A stretch of DNA of 64,000 nucleotides, from NCBI RefSeq assembly GCF_018413605.1, contig NZ_JAHCDN010000004.1, forward strand, positions 186,001 to 250,000. Direction: 5' to 3'. The DNA comes from Variovorax sp. PCZ-1. Lineage in GTDB: Bacteria; Pseudomonadota; Gammaproteobacteria; Burkholderiales; Burkholderiaceae_C. The notes beneath the pieces are model-generated. The model ran no database searches. It saw only the letters and a program-made list of their open reading frames with translations, and had not been told where the DNA came from. Positions 16,452-24,297 of this stretch are shown piece after piece (position 1 is the stretch's first letter; each line of letters opens with the position of its first letter). A program made the position numbers and the translations under genes.

Positions 16452-17360
16452 ATGAGCCTTTCCGTCCACACCTCCAGCATCACCAGCCTGCCCCTGCTCG
16501 CACGCGGCAAAGTGAGGGATAACTACGCTGTGGGTGAAGATCGTATCTTGATGGTGGCCTCGGATCGCCTTTCGGCCTTTGATGTGATCATGGGTGAGCC
16601 GATCACGGGCAAAGGCATTTTGCTCACTCAGATGGCGCTGTTTTGGTTTGGGAAGCTTGGGGCAATTTGCCCAAATCATTTGACGGGCGAGGATCCGCTG
16701 AGCGTGGTCACAGAAGCCGAGAAACCGCAGGTGAAAGACCGCTCTATGCTGGTCAAACGCCTCAAGCCCGTGATGATCGAAGCCGTGGTGCGCGGCTATT
16801 TGGCGGGTAGTGGCTGGTCAGAGTATCAAGCTTCGCAGTCGGTCTGTGGTGTGAAGCTGCCGGCCGGTTTGAAGAATGCCAGCAAATTACCTGAACCGAT
16901 CTTCACGCCCGCCGCCAAAGCCGCCGTGGGCGAGCATGATGAGAACATATCTTTTGAAACTGCAGCGAACATGATTGGCGACGAACTGGCCACTCGTATC
17001 AAAGCCATCAGCATCGCTCTTTACAAAGCAGCCGCAGACTTTGCACTCACCAAAGGCATCATCATTGCCGATACGAAGTTTGAATTCGGCCTCGACGCAG
17101 ATGGCGCACTGGTGCTGATGGATGAAGTGCTCACCCCCGACAGCTCCCGCTTCTGGCCTGCCGAGACTTATGAAGCTGCCTTCCAAGCAGGCAAAAACCC
17201 ACCCAGCTACGACAAGCAATTCGTGCGCGATTGGCTTGAGCAGGTTCAGGTCAATGGCAGGCCATGGGGCAAGCAAGCACCTGCTCCTGTGCTGCCTGCC
17301 GATGTGATTGAGAAAACCGCGGCCAAATACCGCGAAGCACTACAGCGCTTGACTGCCTAA
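16452..17360 (+). CDS. purC: Phosphoribosylaminoimidazole-succinocarboxamide synthase
   Basis: SAICAR synthetase, 302 residues, joining CAIR and aspartate with ATP in purine synthesis. Key blocks: [33 protein letters not shown] (about 15-47; ATP-binding and SAICAR signature), [30 protein letters not shown] and [19 protein letters not shown]. This is the longer fungal/beta-proteobacterial type (about 300 residues against 237 in E. coli). It directly follows the fba terminator and converges on the M48 gene with only 11 bp between. Confidence 0.96.
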   Translation: MSLSVHTSSITSLPLLARGKVRDNYAVGEDRILMVASDRLSAFDVIMGEPITGKGILLTQMALFWFGKLGAICPNHLTGEDPLSVVTEAEKPQVKDRSMLVKRLKPVMIEAVVRGYLAGSGWSEYQASQSVCGVKLPAGLKNASKLPEPIFTPAAKAAVGEHDENISFETAANMIGDELATRIKAISIALYKAAADFALTKGIIIADTKFEFGLDADGALVLMDEVLTPDSSRFWPAETYEAAFQAGKNPPSYDKQFVRDWLEQVQVNGRPWGKQAPAPVLPADVIEKTAAKYREALQRLTA

Positions 17361-17371
17361 CTAGCGCGCGC

Positions 17372-18235
17372 TTACTTCTTTGCTGCAGTTGCTCGCTTAT
17401 ACAGCGGCTCTACTTTCGGAAGATTCGCCTCAATGTCTTTGATGCGCGTGGGGCCACTGGGGTGTGTGGACAAGAATTGGGGTGGCGCGCCCATGCTGGC
17501 TGCGCCCATTTTTTGCCACAGGCTCACGCCAGCTTTGGGGTTGTAGCCCGCGCGGGCGGCCAGCTCCATACCGACCAAATCGGCTTCCGATTCATCTTCG
17601 CGGCCAAACTTGAGGCTAAGCAATTGCCCGCCCATGCTGGCCAGCTGAGCGCCCGTGTTGCCCAAGCCCAGCAGGGATGCGCCTAGGCTGATGCCGATAT
17701 TGGTAGCAGCACTCTTGCCCATGCGCTCGCGTGCATGCTCGCGCAAGGCGTGTGCCACCTCGTGGCCCATGATCATGGCCACTTCATCATCGGTGAGCTT
17801 GAGTTGCTCCAAGATACCGGTGTAGAAAGCGATCTTGCCACCGGGCATGCAGAAGGCATTGATCTGATTGCTGTTGAGGATATTGACTTCCCACTGCCAG
17901 TTTTTAGCGCGAGCATTCCACTCGTAGGAGAAGGGCACGATTTTTTGCGCGATGCTGCGCAGGCGAATCGTTTGTGGATGATTGGCGGGCAGCAAGGCAT
18001 TTTGTGCAGCGGCTTCTTGCATCATCTTTTTGTATTGCTGATCAGCGGCTTGCTCCACCTGGCTGGCAGACACCAGTTTGGAGAATTTGGAATTGCCGCC
18101 CACTTCCACACCCTCGCGCGCCAGCGCAAAGCCTGAGCCAGTGGCCAAGCAGGCTGCGCAGCCCCAATGCAGGGCGCGGCGGCGGCTTGGGTGTTGGGAA
18201 GTTTCTTGAGCAGTTGTGGCAGGCAAGGCGTTCAT
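17372..18235 (-). CDS. M48-family metalloprotease (periplasmic, LoiP/BepA-like)
   Basis: 287 residues from ATG 18235. The N-terminus carries PSRRRALHWGCAACLATGSGFALA, an export signal with a possible twin-arginine start. The zinc site MIMGHEVAHALREHARE (HExxH) lies near residue 150, with the third ligand Glu in DESEADLVGMELAARAGYNP about 60 residues later. VNILNSNQINAFCMPGGKIAFYTGIL is typical of the family. These proteases do envelope quality control. The open frame extends upstream to 18742 through the terminator and the sensor-kinase 3' end, so that extension is rejected. Confidence 0.88.
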   Translation of the reverse strand: MNALPATTAQETSQHPSRRRALHWGCAACLATGSGFALAREGVEVGGNSKFSKLVSASQVEQAADQQYKKMMQEAAAQNALLPANHPQTIRLRSIAQKIVPFSYEWNARAKNWQWEVNILNSNQINAFCMPGGKIAFYTGILEQLKLTDDEVAMIMGHEVAHALREHARERMGKSAATNIGISLGASLLGLGNTGAQLASMGGQLLSLKFGREDESEADLVGMELAARAGYNPKAGVSLWQKMGAASMGAPPQFLSTHPSGPTRIKDIEANLPKVEPLYKRATAAKK

Positions 18236-18301
18236 GGCTTTAGCAATCCTCAAAAAGGTGACAGATAACATGTTAACGCGACTGCTGCAAAAGCAGCAGA
18301 C

Positions 18302-18330
18302 AAAAAAACGCCACAACTCTCGCTGTGGCG
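18302..18330 (-). terminator. Strong rho-independent terminator upstream of M48 gene
   Basis: Minus strand CGCCACA-GCGAGAGT-TGTGGCG followed by seven T. It ends transcription coming from the sensor-kinase side, 160 bp beyond the kinase stop. Confidence 0.88.
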
Positions 18331-18480
18331 TGAAGAAGTCCTCGAAAGGACATCGTTGGGAGGCAAAAAATCCAAACCACCTGTGTATGCAGGCGTTTTT
18401 GTATTGTCTCTGTGCAGTCTGGTTTTGCACATCCTCAATTCTGGGGATGCACTCACTTCTGTTGCAAAAAATCACGCCGA
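18302..18480 (-). ncRNA. Candidate structured RNA (sRNA or long 3' UTR) after the sensor kinase
   Basis: The 180 bases between the kinase stop and the terminator fold into consecutive hairpins on the minus strand: CGATGTG...CACATCG then T-rich (18470-18490), TGCATCC...GGATGTGCA (about 18424-18451), CCTGCATACACAGG, GTCC-TTTCGA-GGAC, and the final terminator. No reading frame is convincing. It does not match 6S RNA or another family I can recall. It could be a 3'-UTR-derived sRNA; no promoter is clear. Confidence 0.35.
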
Positions 18481-18491
18481 TGTGCGGAATA

Positions 18492-19757
18492 TCACATCGC
18501 AGTTTTGGGTATGCGCACCAGGAAGCGTGCGCCTTGCCCATCATCGCGACCAAGACACTGCACGCTACCGCCATGCTGGCGGGCAATCGAGCGCACGAGC
18601 GAGAGACCCAAGCCCACACCGCCGTGCTGCTCACTTGCATGACGGCTTCTGTAGAAAGGCTCAAAAATTCGTTCGCGTTCATCCAGAGGCACGCCCGGCC
18701 CGCGATCTGCCACTTCGATCTGCACTTCAGATGCATCGGCACAGACGCCCAAGCTCACATCGTGCCCGCCATGGCGTTGCGCGTTCTCTAGCAAATTACG
18801 AATCAAGCGGCGCAACAGGCGTGCATCGCCGGGCAAGAGCGCATTGTGTATTCCGCCGCTCCATGTCAGCTCAACATTCAAGCGCGCGCCCTCTTCCGCT
18901 GCGAGCGCGAGCAAATCGACCGGCTCGCGCACAGCTTGCAGCGCGCCAGAGGCCTGTGTTTCCAAGCGGCTCGCCAACAAGATTTCATCAATCAAAGCAT
19001 CCAGCTCTGCAATATTGCGAGAGAGCTCGGCTTTGAGTGAGGCGCTGGGCGCTGTCTCCATCAACTCCAAGCCCATACGAATACGCGCCAGCGGCGAGCG
19101 CAGCTCGTGCGAAGCATTGGCAAGCATTGATTTTTGCGATTGCACCAGCGCCTCGACTTGATCCGCTGCGCGGTTAAAGCGCTTGGCTAAAAAAGCCGCT
19201 TCGTCTTGCCCCGTTTCATCCACCCGCGCGCGCAGATCGCCTGCGCCCAAACGCTCCACACCGCGCTGCAAACTCTCCAGCCGCTGCGTGAGCCGGCGCA
19301 CGACCGGATAGCTGCCCAGCGCAACTGCAAAAGCAAAAGCTGCAAGCAAGGCCACGAAGCCCAGAGAGGGCGGTGCACCGCGCTCGCCCGCACCGTTGCG
19401 AATGCTCCACCAGCGAGAATCTTTGCTTCCAGGCGGCCCCGCGCCATCTGGCCGTTGGCGCGGCGGCAAAGATATCGCCAATTGCTCCCCGCCTTTCACG
19501 CCCTCTGGCAGCTGCACATGAAATTCCACGCCACGCCCAGGCACGCGCACCGGCTGCACCGTCATCTTCCCGATCACTTCCCCCGCTTTGTTGCGCATCA
19601 ACACTTCGCGCGCAGGCACCTCCGCCAAGCGCTCCGCGCGGATGCGCTCGGCCTGCGTGCGCAGCAGCCAACCCACCAGCATCGCGAGCACGACCACGGC
19701 CAACACCACTGCGAGCCAGATGCGAACATAGAGGCGATGGAAGAAAGGAATTTGCAT
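18492..19757 (-). CDS. Sensor histidine kinase (EnvZ/CpxA-like)
   Basis: 421 residues from ATG 19757. TM1 (about 10-30), a periplasmic region of about 110 residues, TM2 (about 135-155, ALGFVALLAAFAFAVALGSYPV), then a HAMP domain (QRLESLQRGVERLGAGDLRARV). The H-box LANASHELRSPLARIRMGLEL carries the phosphorylated His; N-box RNLLENAQRHG, G1 DRGPGVP and G2 GVGLGLSLVRSIA complete the ATP-binding domain. Partner of the response regulator upstream (79-bp gap, filled by a dispersed repeat). Signal unknown. The open frame to 19871 is rejected because it translates the repeat. Confidence 0.92.
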   Translation of the reverse strand: MQIPFFHRLYVRIWLAVVLAVVVLAMLVGWLLRTQAERIRAERLAEVPAREVLMRNKAGEVIGKMTVQPVRVPGRGVEFHVQLPEGVKGGEQLAISLPPRQRPDGAGPPGSKDSRWWSIRNGAGERGAPPSLGFVALLAAFAFAVALGSYPVVRRLTQRLESLQRGVERLGAGDLRARVDETGQDEAAFLAKRFNRAADQVEALVQSQKSMLANASHELRSPLARIRMGLELMETAPSASLKAELSRNIAELDALIDEILLASRLETQASGALQAVREPVDLLALAAEEGARLNVELTWSGGIHNALLPGDARLLRRLIRNLLENAQRHGGHDVSLGVCADASEVQIEVADRGPGVPLDERERIFEPFYRSRHASEQHGGVGLGLSLVRSIARQHGGSVQCLGRDDGQGARFLVRIPKTAM

Positions 19758-19760
19758 AAT

Positions 19761-19826
19761 TTCTGAATCAAATCGGCCTATTGCCGGCGTAGATACTGCG
19801 CAAGCAGCTATCAATTTAAGAGTAAT
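19761..19826 (-). repeat. Dispersed repeat, copy 6 (between response regulator and sensor kinase)
   Basis: Reverse orientation: ATTGCCGGCGTAGATACTGC then AGCAGCTATCAATTTAAGAG. It occupies nearly the whole 79-bp intergenic gap. Confidence 0.87.
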
Positions 19827-19836
19827 CGAGAATCTG

Positions 19837-20571
19837 TCAATCCTGCTGTTTGGCAAACACATACCCCACACCGCGCACCGTGAGAATCCGCTTGGGCTCT
19901 TTCACATCCGCCTCAATCGCCGCGCGAATGCGCCCCATGTGTACATCGATCGAGCGGTCAAAAGCTTCGAGCTCGCGCCCGCGCACGGCTTCCATGATTT
20001 GCTCGCGCGTGAGCACACGGCCTGCGCGCTCGGCCAATGCCACGAGCAAATCAAATTGATACGAAGTGAGCTCGGCCGCTTCGCCTTTGACTTTCACCAC
20101 ACGCGCATCGCGATCAATCTCCAAGCTGCCAAAAACCAGTTGCGTGGAAGCAGCTGCGCTTGCCTCTTCTCCACGGGGCATCGCTTGCCTGCGCAGCATC
20201 GCCTTGATACGCGCCAGCAGCTCGCGCGGCTCAAAAGGTTTTGCCATGTAATCATCCGCGCCCAACTCCAAGCCCACCACGCGCTCCAAGGGATCACCTT
20301 TGGCCGTGAGCATGAGCACAGGCGTGTGGCACACCGGCTCAGGCAAAGCACGCAAGCGGCGGCACACTTCCAGCCCATCCATGCCTGGCATCATCAGATC
20401 CAGAATCAGCAGATCGGGCTTCAAGGCCTGCGCATTCACCAGGCCAGTTGCGCCCTCCGCTGCATGGCTGAGCTCAAAGCCTTGGGCACGCAAATAATCG
20501 CCCAGCATATTGGCCAAACGCAGGTCATCGTCAATCAGTAGTAAATGAGGCATGCTTTGATTTTGAGTCAC
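19837..20571 (-). CDS. OmpR/PhoB-family response regulator
   Basis: 244 residues. Receiver domain (about 8-122) with acidic pocket LLIDDD, phospho-acceptor Asp in LLILDLMMPGMDG, Thr in MLTAKGD and Lys in ADDYMAKPFEPRELLARI. The winged-helix DNA-binding domain (about 145-240) ends in DRSIDVHMGRIRAAIEADVKEPKRILTVRGVGYVFA. Start GTG 20571 has a GGGGAA Shine-Dalgarno six bases upstream; ATG 20553 lacks one. It precedes its kinase in the same operon. Target genes cannot be read from the sequence. Confidence 0.93.
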   Translation of the reverse strand: MTQNQSMPHLLLIDDDLRLANMLGDYLRAQGFELSHAAEGATGLVNAQALKPDLLILDLMMPGMDGLEVCRRLRALPEPVCHTPVLMLTAKGDPLERVVGLELGADDYMAKPFEPRELLARIKAMLRRQAMPRGEEASAAASTQLVFGSLEIDRDARVVKVKGEAAELTSYQFDLLVALAERAGRVLTREQIMEAVRGRELEAFDRSIDVHMGRIRAAIEADVKEPKRILTVRGVGYVFAKQQD

Positions 20572-20589
20572 GTGTGTTTCCCCAATGTA

Positions 20590-20626
20590 AAGAAGAAAAG
20601 GCTTGATGCTATGAACGCATCAAGCC
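20590..20626 (-). terminator. Terminator after the OmpA-like gene
   Basis: Minus strand GGCTTGATGC-GTTCATA-GCATCAAGCC then TTTTCTTCTTT: a perfect 10-bp stem. Confidence 0.9.
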
Positions 20627-20651
20627 CTTCAAAGATAGACACACGCCAAGC

Positions 20652-21224
20652 TTATGGCTCGACAGTCACCTCCACGCGCCGCGCTTCTTTGGGATCACCG
20701 GCCAGATTGGTATCGGTGGGTTTGCGCATTTCAATGCGCGCTTCCTCGATGCCAGCCGAGCGCAGGGTTTCACGTGCGGTCTTGGCGCGGTTTTTCGATA
20801 ATTCGGCATTCATCACCGCATCACCGCGAGGATCGTTGTAGCCGCTGATCACGGCTTTGGATGCTGGATTGGCCTTCAGATAAGCCAGCACCTCAGCCAA
20901 AGTTGTATTGATGTCCACAGGCGCATCAAATTTCCCCGTCGCAAAATACAGTTTAGCGATGGGTTTGGCCATGGGAGCCGCAGCCACAGGCGCGGGGGCG
21001 GGTGCTGGTGTTGCTGCCACAGGTGCAGGTGCTGGGGCAGGCGCCGGGGCGGGTGTGACTGGCAGTGTTGCAGCTGGTGCGGCTGCAGCAGCCACAGGTG
21101 CAGCGCCACAGCAATTGCTGCTCGGGCCGCGTCCTGTGATCCATAGCCAGAGCAAAGCCAGCGCCATCAGCGCGGCGATCCCCCAAGTCCAAGCGTGGTA
21201 ATTTTCTCGTCGGTAAGTTGCCAT
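20652..21224 (-). CDS. OmpA-domain protein with N-terminal membrane anchor
   Basis: 190 residues: a single transmembrane helix (about 13-31), a low-complexity Ala/Pro linker (about 42-83, repeated PAPAP/VAA), then an OmpA-like peptidoglycan-binding domain from KLYFATGKFDAPVD. The domain includes VISGYNDPRGDAVMNAELSKNRAKTARETL, where the usual TD..G..NxxLSxxRA is GYNDPRG...NAELSKNRA. It probably tethers the inner membrane or its partner to peptidoglycan. The gene lies 11 bp after the upstream gene, so the two are co-transcribed. Confidence 0.82.
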   Translation of the reverse strand: MATYRRENYHAWTWGIAALMALALLWLWITGRGPSSNCCGAAPVAAAAAPAATLPVTPAPAPAPAPAPVAATPAPAPAPVAAAPMAKPIAKLYFATGKFDAPVDINTTLAEVLAYLKANPASKAVISGYNDPRGDAVMNAELSKNRAKTARETLRSAGIEEARIEMRKPTDTNLAGDPKEARRVEVTVEP

Positions 21225-21235
21225 GAGTTGCTCCT

Positions 21236-21757
21236 TCAGGCCTTGTCATCTGGCGAAGGATCAGCCACGGCAGCCACGCCCGCATACAACTCATCTTGCA
21301 GCTTCTTCAAAGCACCCCACTGGTTGGTCGAAGCCAGCCGCGCCTGCTCTGCCCAGCTGCCCGGATTGGCCAGCTTAAAGCGCGGGCCGCCCTTGTCCAA
21401 AATCTCGCTCATTTGCGCAATGCTCATTTTGGAGACTTGCTCAAAAGTGCTCACGCCATGCGCGTTAAACAGCTCCTTGATCTTCGGGCCAATGCCTTCA
21501 ATGATGATGATGTCATCCGCGCCCTTGATCGAAAAGCCCGCCGCAGCCGCAGCAGCGATATCGATCCCGCCTGCCCCCATCACCGTGCGCACAACAGGTG
21601 CCGCAGCCGGCGCGCTGTAAGCCGCATGCGCCGTGCCCGAGCCACCGCCATGATCATCACTGTCTTTGCGCAGCCAGTTACTCAGCAACCAGTTCAGCAA
21701 CCAACCCAAAAGCAGGCCCAAAAGAAACCACCAAATGCAGCAAAAAAATGCACTCAT
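21236..21757 (-). CDS. Membrane-anchored helix-hairpin-helix protein
   Basis: 173 residues from ATG 21757 (RBS AGGAG). An N-terminal hydrophobic helix (FFCCIWWFLLGLLLGWLLNWLL) is followed by a charged Asp/His/Gly stretch and a helix-hairpin-helix-like domain: DIIIIEGIGPKIKELFNAHGVSTFEQVSKMS, then ILDKGGPRFKLANPGSWAEQARLA. Such domains occur with OmpA-like proteins in Comamonadaceae; function is unknown. The upstream in-frame extension to 21823 is not used, since it lacks a ribosome binding site. Confidence 0.7.
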   Translation of the reverse strand: MSAFFCCIWWFLLGLLLGWLLNWLLSNWLRKDSDDHGGGSGTAHAAYSAPAAAPVVRTVMGAGGIDIAAAAAAGFSIKGADDIIIIEGIGPKIKELFNAHGVSTFEQVSKMSIAQMSEILDKGGPRFKLANPGSWAEQARLASTNQWGALKKLQDELYAGVAAVADPSPDDKA

Positions 21758-21845
21758 CACGCTTCTCCTGTTAAGTTTGTAATGCGTAAGTGTTATCTTG
21801 AGGTGGCCAAACAGGCTTGTCAAGTCAAATACGACATCAACTTGC

Positions 21846-22445
21846 TCAGGGCTTGAAGAGTTGCCTTTGCTTACCTTCCACCACCACCTTCACCAACTGT
21901 GCACTCGTGTTGCGCAAGCGCTGCGCTAGGAGCTGGGTGATTTTGACGAGGAGTTTGGCGCCTACTGCGGGGTGGTGGTGGATGAGTTGGCCTATTGAAG
22001 AACGGGTGAGGATGGCGGCCTGGACTTCATCGATGGCGGTGCAGGTGGCGTTGCGCAGCTCGCTGTCGAGCATGGACATTTCGCCCAGCGATGCGCCGAC
22101 GCGCACGACGGCTAAGCGGGAGACTTCGAGCAAGGAGCTGGTGGGCTGGCCTGCGGCGTCTTGCTGCATGATGCGCTTGGTGACATCGACCGTGCCTTTG
22201 AGCACGAGCAGCATCCAATCGCCGGCTTCGCCTTCTTCGATGAGGATTTGGCCGCTCTGCGCGCTCACGCGGCGCATGGCTTGCCCGAGGATGGCGAGCT
22301 CATCGAGTTTGAAATCCTCAAGCAGGCTGGCGCTTTGGCGCAGCTGATCGGCTTCGCGCTGCAAGGCTTCTTGCGCATCGCCCAGATCCGAGAAGCCACG
22401 CTGCTGCAGGGCAGGCGGGAGCAAAGAGGCTGGCTCAACACTCAC
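21846..22445 (-). CDS. Cyclic-nucleotide-binding domain protein
   Basis: 199 residues. The CNB domain (about 45-170) shows VSAQSGQILIEEGEAGDWMLLVLKGTVDV and, in the phosphate-binding cassette, VGASLGEMSMLDSELRNATCTA, where the usual GE(L/I)ALL...RxAT is GEMSMLDSELRNAT. No DNA-binding helix-turn-helix or enzyme domain is attached, so it is not CRP. ATG overlaps the lipoprotein gene stop by 4 bp, tying it to the lipid transport operon; it could be a regulatory subunit. Confidence 0.82.
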   Translation of the reverse strand: MSVEPASLLPPALQQRGFSDLGDAQEALQREADQLRQSASLLEDFKLDELAILGQAMRRVSAQSGQILIEEGEAGDWMLLVLKGTVDVTKRIMQQDAAGQPTSSLLEVSRLAVVRVGASLGEMSMLDSELRNATCTAIDEVQAAILTRSSIGQLIHHHPAVGAKLLVKITQLLAQRLRNTSAQLVKVVVEGKQRQLFKP

Positions 22446-23038
22446 CGTGCAACGCTGTATTTGATTTGCGCGGCGAGCCAGCTGCTGAGCTGGCGCACAG
22501 CATCATCGGTGGCGGCGGTGAGCGCTTTGACGCCGCCTGCGGCATCTTGGCTTGCGGCGGGAGCTCGGGCGAGCACGGTGGTTTGCGCGGCGAGCTGATC
22601 GTTTTTCAACAAGCTGACGCGCAGGCGCACGAGGCCAAAACTTTTCTCGGGGCTTTCAAAGACTTGGCTGAATTCATCGAGCTCGATGCGCAGCACCCAA
22701 GGGGCGATGCCTTCCGTTGAGAGCACAGGGCCTTGGAGAGCTAAAGCATCGCGCACGCGGGCGCGTACGAGCTGGGCGGGCGAGCTGCTCCAGCGCGCTT
22801 GCGCATACGGGAGCAATTGCTGGGCATTGCTGTATTGCAAACGGTAAAGCAAGGAGGGGCTGTCCAAGCTGGCGCTGGCTTCGATCTCTGGCAGAGCCAC
22901 GGCTGCGCTGCGCGTGGGCGCGGCGGCGGATGCTGAACTCAGCACGGGGCCAAAGTCATACACGGCTTTGGGCGCGGGTGGCTGAGGTGTGGCGCAGGCG
23001 GTGAGGATGAGCGGGAGCAGCAGCCAAGTGCAGCGCAT
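22442..23038 (-). CDS. ABC transport auxiliary lipoprotein (PqiC-like)
   Basis: 198 residues from ATG 23038. Lipobox L-T-A-C at about Cys15, then a domain typical of PF03886 (ABC_trans_aux) proteins: YDFGPVL...LPEIEASASLDSPSLLYRLQYSNAQQLLPYAQARW. These lipoproteins work with MCE-family transporters, as PqiC does with PqiAB, at the outer membrane. It is the last transport component after the MCE gene. An open frame to 23152 includes the dispersed repeat and is rejected as the start. Confidence 0.83.
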   Translation of the reverse strand: MRCTWLLLPLILTACATPQPPAPKAVYDFGPVLSSASAAAPTRSAAVALPEIEASASLDSPSLLYRLQYSNAQQLLPYAQARWSSSPAQLVRARVRDALALQGPVLSTEGIAPWVLRIELDEFSQVFESPEKSFGLVRLRVSLLKNDQLAAQTTVLARAPAASQDAAGGVKALTAATDDAVRQLSSWLAAQIKYSVAR

Positions 23039-23059
23039 GGCAAGACGCTTTGCAGGTGT

Positions 23060-23128
23060 ATTTTTTAAGCGTTTTAGCCCTTTCGCCGGCGTAGAATCTG
23101 CGCGAAGTGCTATTAAATTCATAGTGTT
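23060..23128 (-). repeat. Dispersed repeat, copy 7 (MCE-lipoprotein gap)
   Basis: Reverse orientation: GCCGGCGTAGAATCTGCGC, then TGCTATTAAATTCATAG. The 3' tail TTTTAGCCCTTTC and AAGCG are well preserved. Confidence 0.92.
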
Positions 23129-23148
23129 CGGATTGTGCATACGCATCC

Positions 23149-24174
23149 TCATTTCACAGGCGCTGTCGTGGGTGGCGTGAAGCCGCGCTCGCCGGGGCCG
23201 GGAGGCACGGGGGCGTTGCCGAAGATCAGGCTTTGCGGGTTGTCGCCCAGCTCTTTCACCACGCGATCTGTGGCGCGCGCGGCGCGCGCGGCATCGTCTG
23301 TCATGCGGGTGGCGCGGGGCAAGGTGTTGGCAGTGAGCGCTTGGGCGCTTTGCCCGATGGCTTGCGCGGCTGTGTTGGCGCTGCTGAGGCCTTCGTTGAC
23401 GCGATCGAGCGTGCCGCCTTTTTCGGCCACGCGCTGGCTCACCTGCCCCACCGATGCCGCAGCGGCGCTGGTGTCTTTGGCGGTTTTGCTCAGCTCAGCA
23501 GCGGTGGCTTGCATGGCCTGCATGGTTTGGCGTGTGTCTTTGACCAGAGCGGGGATGTCGGTGCGCTCGGGGCCAAATTGCGCATCCAAGATTTTTTGCA
23601 TGGCGGTCACTTGATTTGAGAAATTCGCCGCACTCGCGCCCACAGCTTGCACGCTGCCGATCAAGGCTTTTTGATTCTCAGGCGCGAGCAATTGGTTGAG
23701 GCGCTTGGTGGTTTCTTCCACCTGAATCAAGATATTCGCGCCTTGATCAGAAAGCTTGGAGAGCAGGCTGGGCTTGAGGAGGATGCGCGGCGGTGTGCTA
23801 CCGGACAAATCCAGCACTTCATTGGAGGAGCCATCATCATCGAGCTGCACATAGGCCAGGCCCGTGACGCCTTGGTAGCCGAGCACGGCATAGGTGGATT
23901 TGGTGATCGGTGTGCCTTGGTTGATGGCGAGGCTCACGAGCACATTGCCGCGCTGCTTAGGATCAAACTCGATGCTATCGACTTTGCCCACAGCAATGCC
24001 CCGATAGCGCACAGCCGCTTGCGGCTGCAGGCCTGTGACGGATTCGCGGGTGGAGAATTCGAGGGTGTCGCGAATGCGGGTATCGCGCATGAGCCATGCG
24101 GCCAGCGCCACCAGCAGTGCGGTGACCAAAATCACAAACGCACCAGCCGCTAAAGCATGTGATTTATTTTCCAT
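23149..24174 (-). CDS. MCE-domain protein (MlaD family)
   Basis: 341 residues, one N-terminal transmembrane helix (about 9-27, AAGAFVILVTALLVALAAW), an MCE domain (about 40-120) with VTGLQPQAAVRYRGIAVGKVDSIEF and a long alpha-helical coiled-coil-like tail (about 150-320). MCE proteins form hexameric rings that pass phospholipids across the periplasm. The length exceeds E. coli MlaD (183) because of the coiled tail, which may form a needle or bind the outer membrane. Confidence 0.9.
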   Translation of the reverse strand: MENKSHALAAGAFVILVTALLVALAAWLMRDTRIRDTLEFSTRESVTGLQPQAAVRYRGIAVGKVDSIEFDPKQRGNVLVSLAINQGTPITKSTYAVLGYQGVTGLAYVQLDDDGSSNEVLDLSGSTPPRILLKPSLLSKLSDQGANILIQVEETTKRLNQLLAPENQKALIGSVQAVGASAANFSNQVTAMQKILDAQFGPERTDIPALVKDTRQTMQAMQATAAELSKTAKDTSAAAASVGQVSQRVAEKGGTLDRVNEGLSSANTAAQAIGQSAQALTANTLPRATRMTDDAARAARATDRVVKELGDNPQSLIFGNAPVPPGPGERGFTPPTTAPVK

Positions 24175-24183
24175 AAAATTCAG

Positions 24184-24228
24184 CGCTCCAAAGTTTCGGT
24201 CGCTTCGCTCCCACGATACTTTGGAGCG
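24184..24228 (-). repeat. Inverted repeat in the mlaF-mlaD gap
   Basis: Arms CGCTCCAAAGT (24184-24194) and ACTTTGGAGCG (24218-24228), perfect over 11 bp with a 23-nt loop. An A/T-flanked stem AAAAAAGC...GCTTTTTT follows at about 24237-24273. Possible intra-operon attenuator or RNA-processing site. Confidence 0.55.
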
Positions 24229-24297
24229 GAAAGTGCAAAAAAGCTATGGAAGCGGGCCCGTCGCTTTTTTGAAGGCTGAAACAGCCACGACATAAGA

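Noticed and set aside
18302-18490. 6S RNA
   Set aside because: The stems do not form the single long hairpin with central bubble expected of 6S RNA, and ygfA is not adjacent.
18236-18742. N-terminal extension of the M48 protease frame
   Set aside because: It would pass through the terminator at 18302-18330 and the end of the sensor kinase; the signal peptide begins right after ATG 18235.
23039-23152. N-terminal extension of the auxiliary lipoprotein frame
   Set aside because: It consists of the translated dispersed repeat; the lipoprotein signal starts at ATG 23038.
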